Below, one piece after another: positions 47,113 to 56,023 of a DNA stretch of 64,000 bases. This DNA comes from Thermoactinospora rubra (lineage in GTDB: Bacteria; Actinomycetota; Actinomycetes; Streptosporangiales; Streptosporangiaceae): assembly GCF_002093975.1 (NCBI RefSeq), contig NZ_KZ084333.1, positions 1 to 64,000 of the forward strand, given 5' to 3'. The notes beneath the pieces were generated by a model. The model was not told the origin of the DNA. It was given only the letters and a program-made list of their open reading frames with translations, and did no database searches. Both the position numbers and the translations under genes were made by a program. How positions within the stretch are numbered: position 1 is the first letter of the stretch; the number at the start of each line of letters is the position of its first letter.

Positions 47113-48201
47113 TCAGAACACGATGACGCTGCGGGCCACCGCGCCCCGCCGTACCCGGTCCACCGCCTCGTTGACCTCCTCCAGCGCGACCCGCTCGGAG
47201 ATCAGCCCGTCGAGGTCGAGGCGGCCCCGCCGGTACTGGCCGACCAGCATGGGCAGGTCCCGCAGCGGCGCCGCGTCGCCGCCCTGCGTGCCCATCAGGC
47301 GCCGCGACGAGAACAGCAGCGCGGGGTCGATCTCCACCGGCGCGCCCCGCGGCGGGCTGCCGACCATGACGGTCGTGCCGCCCGGCTGGGTGGCGGCGAA
47401 GGCCTGGGCCAGCACCCCCGGCGCGCCCGTGGCGTCGAAGGCGTAGTCCACCCCGCCCCTGACCACCTCGCCCACCTGGGCGGGCAGGTCGCCGGCCATC
47501 AGCGTGTGGGTGGCGCCGAACCGCTCGGCCAGCTTGAGCTTGTGCTCGGCCACGTCGGCGGCGACGATCGTGGTCGCGCCCGCGAGCACCGCGCCCTGGA
47601 TCACGTTGAGCCCGACGCCGCCGCAGCCGACGACCAGCACGCTGGAGCCCGGCTCGACGCGTGCGACGTTCAGGACCGCGCCCACGCCCGTGATCACGCC
47701 GCAGGCCAGCAGCGCCATGGCGTCGAAGGCCGTGTCCTGGCCGGCCTTCACGCACATCGCCTCGCGGACGACCGCGTACTCGGCGAACGACCCGATGCCG
47801 ATGAAGCGGCGCACCTCCCGGCCGTCCATGGCGATCCGTGGCGGGCCGCCCATGACGGCCGTCATCCGGTCGGGCCCCGAGCACAGGTGGAAGCGGCCCG
47901 CGCCGCAGCCCCGGCACCGGCCGCAGGCCCCGCTCATCGCGACGATCACGTGGTCGCCCGGCCGGACGCCGTTCACACCGGGGCCTGTGCTCTCCACCAC
48001 GCCCGCGCTCTCGTGGCCGAGCACGAACGGCGGGCGGGCGACGACCGGGCTCTTGCCGTCGATCGCCTTGAGGTCCGAGCCGCAGATGCCCGAGGCCTTG
48101 ATGCGGACGCGCACCTCGCCGGGGCCCGGATCGGCGATCTCCACCTCCCGGATCTCCAGCGGCGCGTGGAAGTCGGTCAGGACGGCGGCGCGCATCAACA
48201 T
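47113..48201 (-). CDS. Zinc-dependent alcohol dehydrogenase (MDR superfamily)
   Basis: The 362-residue enzyme (start 48201, or 48195 six bases on) has the catalytic zinc ligands in SGICGSD and LGHESAG, the structural zinc cysteines in CGRCRGCGAGRFHLC, and the Rossmann motif VVGCGGVGLNVIQGA. It should interconvert an alcohol and an aldehyde with NAD(P). Cys-rich MDR enzymes of actinomycetes act on aryl alcohols, acyl-chain alcohols or mycothiol adducts; which applies is not visible. It is divergent from a branched-chain-type binding protein, with a 14-bp palindrome between them. Confidence 0.88.
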   Translation of the reverse strand: MLMRAAVLTDFHAPLEIREVEIADPGPGEVRVRIKASGICGSDLKAIDGKSPVVARPPFVLGHESAGVVESTGPGVNGVRPGDHVIVAMSGACGRCRGCGAGRFHLCSGPDRMTAVMGGPPRIAMDGREVRRFIGIGSFAEYAVVREAMCVKAGQDTAFDAMALLACGVITGVGAVLNVARVEPGSSVLVVGCGGVGLNVIQGAVLAGATTIVAADVAEHKLKLAERFGATHTLMAGDLPAQVGEVVRGGVDYAFDATGAPGVLAQAFAATQPGGTTVMVGSPPRGAPVEIDPALLFSSRRLMGTQGGDAAPLRDLPMLVGQYRRGRLDLDGLISERVALEEVNEAVDRVRRGAVARSVIVF

Positions 48202-48234
48202 GCACGTCACGCTAGCCGTACGCCTGTCTTGTAG

Positions 48235-48249
48235 CAAGCAATTGCTTGG
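48235..48249. promoter_or_regulatory. Palindromic site CAAGC-AATT-GCTTGG (site 2)
   Basis: CAAGCAATTGCTTG is a perfect 14-bp palindrome in the divergent region between the alcohol dehydrogenase and the ABC importer operon. It matches site 1 (39118) in spacing and sequence and resembles site 3 (53025). Confidence 0.6.
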
Positions 48250-48297
48250 CTTACGCTGGCGTCACCCAAGCGAGCGCTAGGCCAAGAGGCGGGTGCC

Positions 48298-49536
48298 ATG
48301 AGAGGTATGGTGTTGTTCACCGCGGCGGTGCTCGCCGCAGCGGGATGCGCGGCCCAGCAGCAGTCCGGTACGGCAGGCGCCGCCGGCGCGGGAGTGACGG
48401 CCACCGGCGTCAAGGTCGGCGGGGTGCTCACCAAGACCTCCGCCACCGGCTACTCCACCAAGGACGCCGAGATCGGCGCCAGGGCCCGCTTCGAGCGCGC
48501 CAACGCGGCCGGCGGCGTCCACGGCCGCAGGATCGAGTTCGTCGGCGCCGAGGACGACACCCAGGACGCGGCCAAGGGCGACGCGGCGGCCAAGAAGCTG
48601 GTGCAAAAAGACGGCGTCTTCGCCCTCGTGCCGGTGCACGCGCCCAACTTCGGCGGCGCGGCCTTCCTGGAGCAGCAGGGCGTGCCGTGGTTCGGCTGGG
48701 CGACGGGCCCGCAGTGGTGCGGCACCAAGACCGGCTTCGGCTACAACGGCTGCCTGGCGCCCAAGCCGGGCGCGGGCTCGCAGACCTGGTGGGGGCGGCA
48801 GATGGCCGACCTGCTCGGCGGCGCGCAGGGCAAGACCGTCTGGGTGCAGACCTCCGACTCCAGCGGCAGCAAGTACGGCGGCAAGACCATCTCCCAGTCC
48901 TTCGAGGCCGCGGGCTTCACCGTCGTCGGCGTCAACTCCGCGCTGCCCGCCGCCGCGCCGCCGCCCGACTGGCTGCCCTACGTCAACAAGATCATGACCT
49001 CCAACCAGGGCAAGGCGCCCGACGTCGTGGTGTCGGTGATCGCCGGGACCAAGTTCAACGCCGGGCTCTACGCGGCGCTGAAGAAGGCCGGCTACAAGGG
49101 CGTGCTGACCGACGCCACCAGCTACGACGCCAACATCCTCAAGGACCCCGCGCAGGCGCAGGCCTTCGAGGGCGTCATCGCGGCGCCCATGTTCGAGCCC
49201 TTCGAGTCCAGCGCGCCGGAGATCCGGCAGATGCGCGAGGACGTCGAGGCCGTCGTCCCCGGCACCCGGCTCACCCAGCACCTGGCCATCGGCTACTGGT
49301 CGGCCGACATCTTCCTCAAGGTGCTGGAGCAGACCGGCAAGGACCTGACCAGGCAGAAGTTCCTGGACACCGCGAATTCCGGCTTCACCTACGAAAGCGC
49401 CGGGTTCGGCAGGATCCAGTACCCCAAGGACCACGACGAGCCCAACGGCTGCGGCGCGCTGGTCAGGATCCAGGGCGGCGCCTTCCAGGTGGCCAGGAAC
49501 ATGAAGTGCTTCGACAACGTCCCGCTCAAGCCGTGA
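48298..49536 (+). CDS. ABC importer substrate-binding lipoprotein, branched-chain amino acid (LivJ) type
   Basis: The 412-residue protein has a lipoprotein signal ending in LAAAGC, so it is anchored outside the membrane. The bilobal Peripla_BP_6 fold is visible in GVKVGGVLTKTSATGYS, ARARFERANAAGGVHGR read as two blocks, and EFVGAEDDTQDAAKGDAAA. It is the first gene of an importer operon with a fused permease-ATPase and a second ATPase. In actinomycetes this family also carries aromatic or steroid-related acids and other amides, so the ligand is open. Confidence 0.88.
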   Translation: MRGMVLFTAAVLAAAGCAAQQQSGTAGAAGAGVTATGVKVGGVLTKTSATGYSTKDAEIGARARFERANAAGGVHGRRIEFVGAEDDTQDAAKGDAAAKKLVQKDGVFALVPVHAPNFGGAAFLEQQGVPWFGWATGPQWCGTKTGFGYNGCLAPKPGAGSQTWWGRQMADLLGGAQGKTVWVQTSDSSGSKYGGKTISQSFEAAGFTVVGVNSALPAAAPPPDWLPYVNKIMTSNQGKAPDVVVSVIAGTKFNAGLYAALKKAGYKGVLTDATSYDANILKDPAQAQAFEGVIAAPMFEPFESSAPEIRQMREDVEAVVPGTRLTQHLAIGYWSADIFLKVLEQTGKDLTRQKFLDTANSGFTYESAGFGRIQYPKDHDEPNGCGALVRIQGGAFQVARNMKCFDNVPLKP

Positions 49537-49546
49537 CAGCCGTGAC

Positions 49547-52195
49547 ATGAGCGAGCTCCTCGGCTACGTCCTCAGCGGCCTGGTCACCGGCGCGATCTTC
49601 GCGCTGATGGGGTCGGGCCTGACCCTGTCCTACGCCGCGACGGGCGTGTTCAACTTCGCGCACGGCGCGATCGGCTTCCTGGCCGCGCTGCTGCACTACG
49701 AGCTCACCGTGGGGCTGGGGGTGCCGTCCTGGGCCGCGGCGGCGGCCGCCGTGGGGGTCTTCGCGCCCGCCCTGGGCTACGCCCTGCACAAGGCCATGTT
49801 CCGCGGGCTCGCCCAGGCGGGCGAGACGGCCCAGATCGTCGGCACCATCGGGCTGACGATCGCGCTGCCCGCGCTCGGGCTGTTCCTCGTCGACCTGCTG
49901 GGCTGGCTGCCCGTGGACGTGGCCCACCCGCGCGGCCTCGGCCCCACGCCCGCGGCCACGGTGACCGTGCTCGGCACGGCGCTCGACACCGACCAGCTGA
50001 TCACCTTCGGCTTCGCCGTCCTGGCCGCCGCGGGGCTGTGGGTGTTCCTGCGGCACACGCCGTACGGCCTGCGCACCCGGGCGTGCGTGGACCGGCGCGG
50101 GCTCGCGCGGCTGCGCGGCATCGACGCCGACGCCACGTCGGCGGTGGCCTGGATGCTCAGCTCGGCCCTGGCCGCGCTGGCGGGCGTGCTGGCCGCGCCC
50201 GTCCTCGGGCTGGACTCCCACGCCTACACCGTGCTGCTGTTCGCCTCGGCGACCGCGGCGGTCTTCGGGCGGCTGCGGTCGGTGCCGTGGACGTTCGCGG
50301 CGGGGCTGGCCCTGGGCGTGGTGCAGAACCTCGTCGCCGGGTACGCCGACGTCTTCGAGGAGGTCACCGGGCTGCGCACCGCCGTACCGGTCATCCTGCT
50401 GTTCGCGGGGCTGGTGCTGCTCAACCGGTCGCGCGAGCGGGTCGCGGGGAGCACGGCCGAGGACGCGCCGCCGCCCGACTACCTGGCGGGCCTGCCGGCG
50501 TGGCGGCGGCGCCTGCCCTGGGCGGCCGGGCTGGCGGCGCTGCTGGCCTTCGCCTTCACCGCGCCGGACTACTACGTCGGCGTCGCGGCCCAGGGGCTGG
50601 TGCTGGCGCTGATCTTCTGCTCGTTCGTCGTGGTGACCGGCATCGGCGGCATGGTCAACCTGGCGCAGGCGGCCTTCGCCGCGATGGCGGCGCTGACGTG
50701 CGGCTGGGCGTTCGCGTCGGGGCTGCCGTTCTTCGCGGCCATCGTGCTCGGCGTGCTGGCGGCCACGGCGGTGGGCGTGCTGGTCGCGCTGCCGGCGCTG
50801 CGGCTGGGCGGGCGGATCCTGACCCTGGCCACGCTGGCGCTGGCGTTGCTGGCCGACCAGGTGCTGTTCCAGGTGGACGCCTTCAGCAACGGGACCATCG
50901 GGTGGCCGCTGCCGGCGATCGGCTTCGGGTTCGCCGACACGACCTCCCCGCGGGTGCGGGTCGTGGTGCTGCTGGCGCTGATCGCGGTCGTCGCGTGGCT
51001 GGTGCGCAACCTGGAGCGCTCGGCGTCCGGGCGGGCGATCCTGGCGGTGCGGTCCGCCCCGGCGGCGGCGACCACCTCGGGGCTGTCGGCGCCACGGGCC
51101 AAGATCATGCTCTTCGCGCTGGCGTCGGCGATCGCGGGGCTGGGCGGGGTGCTGTTCGCGGTGTCCAAGGGCTCGATCACCGCGACCGACCTGCCGGCCT
51201 TCGCGGGGTTCGTGTGGCTCGCGGTGGTGGTGCTCCAGGGCGTGCGACGCATCGGCGGCGCGGTGCTGGGCGGCCTCATCGCGGCGGGCTTCCCGGAGCT
51301 GCTGGCGAACTGGGGCGTCTCGGCTCACGTGGGGGCGATCCTGTTCGGGCTGGGCGGCGTGATTTTGGCCAAGCATCCCGACGGCGTGCTGGCCCAGCTG
51401 GCCGAGCGTCGTCACCGGCGCTCGCCGACGTCCCGCCCCGCCGTACCGCAGGCACCCCCGGCGTCGGAGCGTGTGGCCTCGGCCGCGGGGACGGCGGGGC
51501 GGGGGGACGGCGAGGGGCCGCTGTTCGTCCTCGACCGCGTCGTGGCCGGGTACGGCGACTGCACGGTGCTGCGGGGCGTCAGCCTCGAGGTTCGCGCGGG
51601 CGAGGTCGTGGCGCTGCTCGGCGCCAACGGCGCGGGCAAGTCCACCACGTGCGCCGTGGCCGCGGGTGACCTGCCCCTGACCGGCGGCCGGGTCCTCCTC
51701 GACGGCCTCGACGTCACCCCCTGGCCCGCCCACCGCCGCGCCCGGGCCGGGATCTTCCTGGCCCCCGAGGGGCGCGGCGTGTTCCCCGGCCTGACCGTCG
51801 AGGAGAACCTGCGCACCTGGCTGCCCGACCCCGCCCCCGTCTACGACCGCCTGCCCCAGCTCGCGGCGCGCCGTACGGTCGCCGCCGGAGCCCTGTCCGG
51901 CGGCGAGCAGCAGCTGCTGACCCTCGCCCCGGCCCTGGTGCGGCCGCCCAAGGTGCTGATCGCCGACGAGCCCTCGCTGGGCCTCGCGCCGCGGGTCGTC
52001 GAGCAGGTCTTCGCCCTGTTCGCCGAGCTGCGCGAGCGCGGCGTGGCGCTGCTGCTGGTGGAGGAGAAGGCCACCGAGGCGCTGGCGGTCGCCGACCGCG
52101 TGGCGTTCATGCGCCTGGGCGAGATCACCTGGACGGGCGACAGGGGCGACGTGGACGACGACCGGCTGACCGCCGCCTACCTGGGGGTCGCATGA
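49547..52195 (+). CDS. Fused LivH-LivM-LivF ABC importer protein
   Basis: This 882-residue polypeptide joins three subunits normally made separately. Residues about 1-295 are a LivH-type permease (GLVTGAIFALMGSGLTLSYA, FNFAHGAIGF), 325-610 a LivM-type permease (IGGMVNLAQAAFAAMAALT, AAATTSGLSAPRAK), then after a Pro/Ala linker 660-880 a LivF-type ATPase with Walker A GANGAGKST (about 692), signature LSGGEQQL and Walker B KVLIADEPSLGLAP. It needs the LivG ATPase of the next gene, whose ATG overlaps its stop (ATGA), and the lipoprotein 10 bp upstream. The linker is continuous, so the fusion is not a frameshift artefact. Confidence 0.92.
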   Translation: MSELLGYVLSGLVTGAIFALMGSGLTLSYAATGVFNFAHGAIGFLAALLHYELTVGLGVPSWAAAAAAVGVFAPALGYALHKAMFRGLAQAGETAQIVGTIGLTIALPALGLFLVDLLGWLPVDVAHPRGLGPTPAATVTVLGTALDTDQLITFGFAVLAAAGLWVFLRHTPYGLRTRACVDRRGLARLRGIDADATSAVAWMLSSALAALAGVLAAPVLGLDSHAYTVLLFASATAAVFGRLRSVPWTFAAGLALGVVQNLVAGYADVFEEVTGLRTAVPVILLFAGLVLLNRSRERVAGSTAEDAPPPDYLAGLPAWRRRLPWAAGLAALLAFAFTAPDYYVGVAAQGLVLALIFCSFVVVTGIGGMVNLAQAAFAAMAALTCGWAFASGLPFFAAIVLGVLAATAVGVLVALPALRLGGRILTLATLALALLADQVLFQVDAFSNGTIGWPLPAIGFGFADTTSPRVRVVVLLALIAVVAWLVRNLERSASGRAILAVRSAPAAATTSGLSAPRAKIMLFALASAIAGLGGVLFAVSKGSITATDLPAFAGFVWLAVVVLQGVRRIGGAVLGGLIAAGFPELLANWGVSAHVGAILFGLGGVILAKHPDGVLAQLAERRHRRSPTSRPAVPQAPPASERVASAAGTAGRGDGEGPLFVLDRVVAGYGDCTVLRGVSLEVRAGEVVALLGANGAGKSTTCAVAAGDLPLTGGRVLLDGLDVTPWPAHRRARAGIFLAPEGRGVFPGLTVEENLRTWLPDPAPVYDRLPQLAARRTVAAGALSGGEQQLLTLAPALVRPPKVLIADEPSLGLAPRVVEQVFALFAELRERGVALLLVEEKATEALAVADRVAFMRLGEITWTGDRGDVDDDRLTAAYLGVA

Positions 52196-52938
52196 ACGGC
52201 ACGATGCTGGCCGTCCGGGATGTCTCGGTGGCCTTCGGCGGCGTCCGGGCGCTGTCGGGGGTGTCGTTCGAGGTGCCCGAGGGGCAGGTGTGCGGGGTCA
52301 TCGGGCCCAACGGCGCGGGCAAGACGACGCTGTTCGACGTGATCTCGGGCCTGCGGCGGCCCACGAGCGGCCGGGTGGCGATCGGCGGCAGGGACGTGAC
52401 GGGCGTCTCGGCCGTCGGGCGCGCCAGGTCGGGGCTGCGCCGTACCTTCCAGCGCACCCAGGTGTTCGGCAGGCTGACCGTCGCCGAGAACGTGCTGGCC
52501 GCGCTGGAGTGGCCGGACCAGGCGTTCCTCGCCGACCTGGCGGGCTGGCCAGCGCGGCGGCGGCTGGAGGCCGAGCGCCGCCGGAGGGTCGCCGAGGTGC
52601 TGGAGCTGTGCGGGCTGACCCGGCTGCGGGACGCCTACGCGGCCGCCCTCCCCGTGGGGCAGCGGCGGCTGGTCGAGCTGGCGCGGGCGCTGGCCGGCCG
52701 CCCCAAGGTGCTGCTGCTGGACGAGCCGACCTCGGGGCTGGACGCCGACCAGATGGCCAGGCTGCGCGAGGTCATCGCCGCCCTGGAGACCACGGTGCTG
52801 CTGGTGGAGCACGACATGGGGTTCGTCATGGGCGTGTGCGACCGGCTCGTCGTGCTGGACCTGGGCAAGGTGATCGCCACCGGGCCGCCCGCCGCCGTTC
52901 GGGAGGACCCGGCGGTCAGGGCCGCCTACCTGGGATGA
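52192..52938 (+). CDS. LivG-type ABC ATPase of the fused importer
   Basis: The 248-residue ATPase has Walker A GPNGAGKTT (about 37-45), the LivG-specific RTFQRTQVFGRLTVAENVL, signature LPVGQRRLVELARAL (a diverged LSGGQ), Walker B KVLLLDEPTSGLD and the switch His in LLVEHDMGFVM. It pairs with the LivF half of the upstream fusion protein. Its ATG overlaps that gene's stop by 4 bp, so both ATPases are made in balance. Confidence 0.92.
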   Translation: MNGTMLAVRDVSVAFGGVRALSGVSFEVPEGQVCGVIGPNGAGKTTLFDVISGLRRPTSGRVAIGGRDVTGVSAVGRARSGLRRTFQRTQVFGRLTVAENVLAALEWPDQAFLADLAGWPARRRLEAERRRRVAEVLELCGLTRLRDAYAAALPVGQRRLVELARALAGRPKVLLLDEPTSGLDADQMARLREVIAALETTVLLVEHDMGFVMGVCDRLVVLDLGKVIATGPPAAVREDPAVRAAYLG

Positions 52939-53024
52939 GCCTGGGCGGGCCGGGTGAACGGCCGTGACCTGGGCGTCTTCTTCGGGCATGAGCTGGGGCG
53001 ACGTCCTGGAGCATGCGCCGAGTG

Positions 53025-53041
53025 TAGCAAGCGCTTGGCTA
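53025..53041. promoter_or_regulatory. Palindromic site TAGCAAGCGCTTGGCTA (site 3), KstR2-like
   Basis: CAAGCGCTTG (53028-53037) is a perfect palindrome. The surrounding AGCAAGCGCTTGGC fits 13 of 14 positions of the mycobacterial KstR2 consensus AnCAAGnnCTTGnT. It precedes a membrane protein gene and the acyl-CoA dehydrogenase pair. Regulator identity is inference. Confidence 0.5.
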
Positions 53042-53094
53042 AATCATGGCGCCGGGCGTTGCGCTGGGCCCACATCGTGAGGCGTCATAGCCCT

Positions 53095-53925
53095 ATGAGG
53101 ACGAACTCCACGGCCGCCGTTCTCCTCGGCCACGTGCCGCTGTACGGGCTGCTGACGATCACCCTGGACGTCGTCGCGAGGGACCGCGCCCTCGTGGTCC
53201 TCGACGCGCCGGTGTTCGCCGTGGCGGCCGTGCTCCTGGCCTTCCCCGCGGTTCTCGTCTACCGGGGCGAGCCGCTGGGCGCGCTGCTGGCCGGGCTGTT
53301 CGGTGCGCCGTACCTGGCCGTGCTCGGCGTCCTGCTGTTCCAGGCGAGCGTGCCGTTGGTGGCCGTGTCCGGCGTCGACCTGTTCCCGGGGGTGCCAGGC
53401 GCTGTGCCGTTGTGGTTCGCCGTCGCGCGGCCCGTGCTGCTGGCCTGCGCCGTGGCCACCTACCTCGCCGGGGTGCTCGCCCTGCCGCGCAGCGCCGGGG
53501 CCAGGCCCGCGCCCGTGGCCGCCGCGCTGTTCGCCCACGGCCTGTCCGCCGGTCCGGTCGTCGTCGTCCTGGGCGCGGTCGCGATCGCCGAGCACTCCGG
53601 GGGGCACGCCGCCGCGGTGGACGTCTCGGCTCTCGGGCGTCAGGGCGTCCTGCTGGGGCTCGCGGCGGTCTGCCTGGCGATGCTGGCGTGGGCGGCGAGG
53701 GTGCGGGGGTCCTCCAGCGGGCCGCTCGTGGCCGTGGGCGCGTTCGCGCTGCCGTACCTCGCCCTGCTGGACCAGGTCACGCGCGTCACCCCGTTTCCCG
53801 AGGGGCGGCTGCTGGAGAGCGCGCCGGTGTGGTACGCGCCCGCCCTGCACAGCGTCGTGGTGTGCTCGGCGCTGATGTTCCTGCTCGGGCTGGGCGTCCT
53901 GGCCAGAGAACCAAGCGTGCGCTAG
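53095..53925 (+). CDS. Predicted multi-pass membrane protein of unknown function
   Basis: The 276-residue protein has about eight hydrophobic segments (for example VLLGHVPLYGLLTITLDVVA, PVFAVAAVLLAFPAVLVY, LLGLAAVCLAMLAWAARV, HSVVVCSALMFLLGLGVLA) and few charged residues, so it lies in the cytoplasmic membrane. I recognise no family. ATG 53095 is chosen because the upstream part of the open frame crosses the operator-like site. It precedes two acyl-CoA dehydrogenase genes by 9 bp and may be co-expressed with them. Confidence 0.72.
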   Translation: MRTNSTAAVLLGHVPLYGLLTITLDVVARDRALVVLDAPVFAVAAVLLAFPAVLVYRGEPLGALLAGLFGAPYLAVLGVLLFQASVPLVAVSGVDLFPGVPGAVPLWFAVARPVLLACAVATYLAGVLALPRSAGARPAPVAAALFAHGLSAGPVVVVLGAVAIAEHSGGHAAAVDVSALGRQGVLLGLAAVCLAMLAWAARVRGSSSGPLVAVGAFALPYLALLDQVTRVTPFPEGRLLESAPVWYAPALHSVVVCSALMFLLGLGVLAREPSVR

Positions 53926-53934
53926 TTTGGTTTC

Positions 53935-55038
53935 GTGGATCTCGACTTCACGGCGGCCGAACGTGACTTCCGCGCCGAGGTGCGCGCCTGGCTCGCCGCC
54001 AACGTCCCGCGGAACCTGCCCTCCATGAACACGCCCGCCGGCTTCCAGGCCCACCGCGAGTGGGAGGCGCGCCTGGCAGACGCGCGGCTGTCGGTGGTGT
54101 CCTGGCCGGAGGAGTACGGCGGGCGCGGCGCCTCCCTGGTCGAGTGGCTGATCTTCGAGGAGGAGTACTGGGCGGCGGGCGCGCCGGGCAGGGTCAGCCA
54201 GAACGGCATCTTCCTCCTGGCGCCCACCCTGTTCGCCTACGGCACCGAGGAGCAGAAGGCCGGGTTCCTGCCCCGGATGGCGCGGGCGGAGGACGTCTGG
54301 GCGCAGGCGTGGTCGGAGCCCGAGGCGGGCAGCGACCTGGCCGCCCTGACCTCGCGCGCGGTCAGGACCGACGGCGGCTGGCTGCTGCACGGCCACAAGA
54401 CCTGGAGCTCGCGCGCCGCCCACGCCTCGCACGGCTTCGGCCTGTTCCGCACCTCCGGTGAGGGCAGGCACCGCGGCCTGACGTACTTCCTGTTCCCGCT
54501 GCGGGACGTCGAGGTGCGGCCCATCGCCCAGCTCGACGGCGAGCCGGGCTTCGCCGAGCTGCGCTTCGACGGCGTGTTCGTCCCCGACTCGGGGGTGCTG
54601 GGCGCGCCGGGGGAGGGCTGGCGGATCGCGATGGCCACCACCTCCTCCGAGCGCGGCCTCACCCTACGCAGCCCCGGACGCTTCCTGGCCACCGCCGACC
54701 GGCTCGTGGAGCTGGCCGCGGGCGCCGACCCGGCCCTGGCCGACCGGGCCGCGCGCTGCTGGCTCGACGCCGAGGCCTACCGCCTGCAGACCTACGCCGT
54801 CGCCCGCCGCATCGCCTCCGGCCGGGACCTCGGCCCCGCCGCCAGCCTCGGCAAGGTCTTCTGGTCCGAGCTCGACCTGCGCATGCACACGCTGGCGCTG
54901 GAGCTGCTCGGGGAGCGCGCGGCGGCCACGCCGTGGTTCGACGGCTTCCTGTTCGCGCTGGCCGGACCGATCTACGCGGGCACCAACGAGATCCAGCGCA
55001 CCATCATCGCCGAGCGCGTGCTGGGGCTGCCGAGATGA
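53935..55038 (+). CDS. Acyl-CoA dehydrogenase (FadE-type, first of a pair)
   Basis: The 367-residue flavoenzyme introduces a double bond into an acyl-CoA. Blocks are AWSEPEAGSDLAALTSRAV (FAD/substrate loop), HGHKTWSSRAAHASHGF and YAGTNEIQRTIIAERVLGLP at the end. The second acyl-CoA dehydrogenase of 316 residues starts 34 bp later. In actinobacteria such adjacent unequal pairs often form alpha2beta2 enzymes acting on bulky substrates such as steroid side-chain CoA thioesters. That comparison is inference. The start is a GTG. Confidence 0.9.
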   Translation: MDLDFTAAERDFRAEVRAWLAANVPRNLPSMNTPAGFQAHREWEARLADARLSVVSWPEEYGGRGASLVEWLIFEEEYWAAGAPGRVSQNGIFLLAPTLFAYGTEEQKAGFLPRMARAEDVWAQAWSEPEAGSDLAALTSRAVRTDGGWLLHGHKTWSSRAAHASHGFGLFRTSGEGRHRGLTYFLFPLRDVEVRPIAQLDGEPGFAELRFDGVFVPDSGVLGAPGEGWRIAMATTSSERGLTLRSPGRFLATADRLVELAAGADPALADRAARCWLDAEAYRLQTYAVARRIASGRDLGPAASLGKVFWSELDLRMHTLALELLGERAAATPWFDGFLFALAGPIYAGTNEIQRTIIAERVLGLPR

Positions 55039-55072
55039 ACCTGGGTGCCGAGATGGATCTGGGGCTGGGGAG

Positions 55073-56023
55073 ATGAACTTCGCCTTCACCGACGACCAGC
55101 TGGCCCTGGCCGCCACCGTGCGGGACCTGCTCGCCGCCCAGGGCCCCGGCCTGCTCGCCGAGCGGCGCGGCCCGGCCTGGGCACGGCTGGCCGAGCTCGG
55201 CTTCTTCGGCCTGCTCGTCCCGGCCGAGCACGACGGACTCGGCCTGCGGCTCGCGGACGTCGTGCTCGCCCTGGAGGAGACCGGCCGCGCCTGCCTGCCC
55301 GGGCCCGTGGTGGAGACGGCCGTGGCCGCGCCGTTCCTGCTGGGCGGGCCGGAACTGGGCAAGCTGGCCACCGGCGCGCTGTGCGTCACGCTCGTGCAGC
55401 CCGGCTCGGGGCTCGCCGTGGACGCCGACGTCGCCGACCTGGTCGTGGCCTGGCCGCGGGCCGCCGGGCGCGACGCCGTACGGCTGACGCCGCATCCCGG
55501 CACCGATCCGGGCCGCCGCATGTTCGAGGCGTCCTTCGACGGGGAGGCGGTTCTGCTGCCGGGCTCCGCCGTACCGGCCCTGCGCAGGGCGACCGTCGCG
55601 ACCGCCGCGCAGCTCGTCGGGGTGGCCCGGTGGCTGCTGGACACCTCGGTCGCCTACGCCAAGGTCCGTACCCAGTTCGGCAGGCCCATCGGCGCCTTCC
55701 AGGCGGTCAAGCACATGCTCGCGGACGTGGCGGTGGCCGTGGAGTTCGCCGCGCCGCTGGTCTACCGGGCCGCGCTGGCGGTGGACTGCTCGGAGGCGAC
55801 CGCCGACCGCGACGTCAGCGGCGCCAAGGCGGCGGCCGGGGAGGCGGCCGTGCTCGCCGCCCGGACCGCGCTGCAGGTCCACGGGGCCGTCGGCTACACC
55901 CACGAGCTGGACCTGCGGCACTGGCTGGCCCGGGCGTGGTCGCTGGCCGCCGCCTACGGCGGGACCGCCGAGCACCGGGCGCGCGTGCGCGAGGCGGTCG
56001 CGGGGGTGCCCAGATGGCCGTGA
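55073..56023 (+). CDS. Acyl-CoA dehydrogenase, short partner subunit
   Basis: The 316-residue protein has the ACAD N-terminal region (FTDDQLALAATVRDLLA, ELGFFGLLVPAEHDGLGLRL, ADVVLALEETGRACLPGP) and the C-terminal helices (AYAKVRTQFGRPIGAFQAVKHMLAD, QVHGAVGYTHELDLRHWL). It is shorter than a full ACAD, and the central FAD-contact segment is weak, as in partner subunits of heteromeric FadE enzymes. The junction before its ATG holds an imperfect duplication (GCCGAGATG at 55029 and 55048) with alternative ATGs. Its stop overlaps the next gene by 10 bp. Confidence 0.88.
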   Translation: MNFAFTDDQLALAATVRDLLAAQGPGLLAERRGPAWARLAELGFFGLLVPAEHDGLGLRLADVVLALEETGRACLPGPVVETAVAAPFLLGGPELGKLATGALCVTLVQPGSGLAVDADVADLVVAWPRAAGRDAVRLTPHPGTDPGRRMFEASFDGEAVLLPGSAVPALRRATVATAAQLVGVARWLLDTSVAYAKVRTQFGRPIGAFQAVKHMLADVAVAVEFAAPLVYRAALAVDCSEATADRDVSGAKAAAGEAAVLAARTALQVHGAVGYTHELDLRHWLARAWSLAAAYGGTAEHRARVREAVAGVPRWP

